Positions 7,168-7,745 of a stretch of DNA of 7,745 bases are shown piece after piece. The notes beneath the pieces are model-generated. The model was not told the DNA's origin. It worked only from the letters and a program-made list of their open reading frames with translations, and searched no databases. How positions within the stretch are numbered: position 1 is the stretch's first letter; every line of letters starts with the position of its first letter. This stretch comes from Pyrobaculum sp. GTDB taxonomy: Archaea > Thermoproteota > Thermoprotei > Thermoproteales > Thermoproteaceae. The stretch lies in contig JAEMPK010000007.1 of NCBI GenBank assembly GCA_022759345.1, forward strand, positions 1-7,745, given 5' to 3'. A program made the translations under genes and the position numbers.

Positions 7168-7515
7168 TTACAGCATCCGTTGTGCTACTTCTTGCAGGAA
7201 GTTAGCTAGATGCGGCGCTATGGTTTTTAGTTTGGCTACTGCCGTGGCCACATCTTCACCTGGACTTACGCCGTATCTCGTAAGCATGTAGGCGTGGGGT
7301 CCCAACACGCTTGCCACCGACGGCATGTGTACGCTTTGCATCCAGTTTAAAAAATCCTCCGTAGCGCCGAGGACTACGCGACTCCCTCAACACGCCGCTA
7401 GCTGTACGTAATTAGCTATCATCATGCTCGGCTTCTCTTGTGGGCACGAGTTTAAAACCACCAGCAACTGCCGCCTGGCGTCTCTGTAAAATGTGGGGCC
7501 CTGTCCGCCTTCCAT
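7168..7515 (-). pseudogene. Unrecognised helical protein gene interrupted by one in-frame TGA
   Basis: Reading leftwards from ATG 7515 the frame gives 42 residues (MEGGQGPTFYRD to NYVQLAAC), a TGA at 7387-7389, then 72 more residues in the same frame (GSRVVLGATEDFLNWM to LQEVAQRML) ending at TAA 7168-7170. Both halves look like protein: balanced composition and amphipathic helices such as DVATAVAKLKTIA. The first usable ATG after the TGA is at 7341 and would give only 57 residues, so a separate downstream gene is less natural than one gene of about 114 codons with a nonsense change; for example CGA to TGA would restore Arg. The true 5' end is unclear. The frame stays open to TTG 7599 but that stretch is Arg-rich. 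Another minus-strand frame above about 7495 (containing VELGMGPATWKADRAP) reads more naturally, so a frameshift near the run of four identical bases at 7495-7498 is possible. I do not recognise the family. Confidence 0.5.
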
Positions 7516-7604
7516 GTCGCTGGCCCCATGCCCAACTCCACGCCGGCGTCGTTGCTGGACGAGGAGTGCCCGAAGGGAAAAGAGTAGAGGGCTAGTCAAT
7601 AAAC

Positions 7605-7611
7605 TAATATA
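7605..7611 (+). promoter_or_regulatory. Putative TATA box of the zinc-ribbon gene
   Basis: TAATATA is centred 23 bp before GTG 7631, matching a leaderless crenarchaeal promoter. It supports the GTG start over an in-frame ATG further upstream at 7514. Confidence 0.5.
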
Positions 7612-7630
7612 CTCCTTTTCAGGTAGAGCC

Positions 7631-7745
7631 GTGATTACTTGTCCGCGTTGTGGTATGCCTGAGTGGGAGGCTTTGCCTGCGCCATATACTTACCGCTACA
7701 AGGGGCCGGAGAACACAGTTATGATCGCCCGTTGTAAAAACTGCG
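7631..7745 (+). CDS. Zinc-ribbon protein, N-terminal fragment
   Basis: The first 38 codons of a gene that continues past the right edge. The product begins at GTG with ITCPRCGMPEW and reaches ARCKNC at the edge, giving two Cys-x2-Cys knuckles (C4/C7 and C35/C38) spaced as in a classical four-cysteine zinc ribbon. The stretch between them (LPAPYTYRYKGPENTVMIA) is typical of the beta-strands of such a fold. Zinc ribbons occur in archaeal transcription, translation and unknown small proteins, so the function cannot be named from this fragment. The start is supported by a TATA-like element 23 bp upstream; starting at Met9 would lose the first knuckle. Confidence 0.72.
   Translation, partial: MITCPRCGMPEWEALPAPYTYRYKGPENTVMIARCKNC

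Noticed and set aside
7514..7630. In-frame ATG 39 codons upstream of the zinc-ribbon GTG
   Set aside because: The extension is Arg-rich and low in structure, overlaps the opposing frame, and the TATA-like box at 7605-7611 points to GTG 7631 as the start.
1..7745. tRNA, rRNA, CRISPR repeats, insertion sequences and C/D-box RNAs
   Set aside because: By eye I found no cloverleaf, regularly spaced repeats, transposase motifs or convincing paired C and D boxes in the intergenic regions; this was not computed.

Overview
The window looks like a chromosomal segment of a hyperthermophilic crenarchaeon, most likely of the Thermoproteales/Pyrobaculum type. This is inferred from gene style, not from a marker gene. 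Genes are tightly packed with ATGA-type overlaps, GTG starts are frequent, and archaeal TATA-like boxes sit about 21-25 bp upstream of start codons (leaderless style). Exported proteins are very rich in N-x-S/T sequons, and small helix-turn-helix and zinc-ribbon proteins are present. No rRNA, tRNA, insertion sequence or CRISPR array is visible.

Layout. Positions 1-3642 (minus strand) form an operon read leftwards: a MacB/FtsX-type ABC permease, then a LolD/MacB-type ATPase (10-nt overlap), then a large exported protein (4-nt ATGA overlap) whose C-terminus lies beyond the left edge. That protein has a signal peptide, a beta-rich N-terminal part, about 345 residues of nearly uninterrupted helix, and a return to beta-like sequence. 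A 60-bp AT-rich divergent promoter (about 3643-3702) separates this operon from a plus-strand 860-residue RND/MMPL-family transporter (3703-6285). The transporter's first extracellular loop is unusually large, helical and sequon-rich.

Downstream, on the plus strand, a 59-residue putative winged-helix protein (6305-6484) overlaps by 4 nt a 203-residue HAD-superfamily protein (6481-7092). The HAD protein keeps motifs II-IV but lacks both motif-I aspartates. Facing it on the minus strand (7168-7515) is an unrecognised reading frame interrupted by one in-frame TGA, best read as a pseudogene. The right edge holds the start of a zinc-ribbon protein (7631 onwards).

How they may work together. The ABC operon and the RND gene share a promoter region, and both display large helical, probably glycosylated domains outside the membrane. 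The simplest inference is a two-pump cell-envelope export or maintenance module. The exported helical protein could play a role like the periplasmic adaptors of bacterial tripartite pumps, in an organism without an outer membrane. The substrate cannot be inferred from the sequence.
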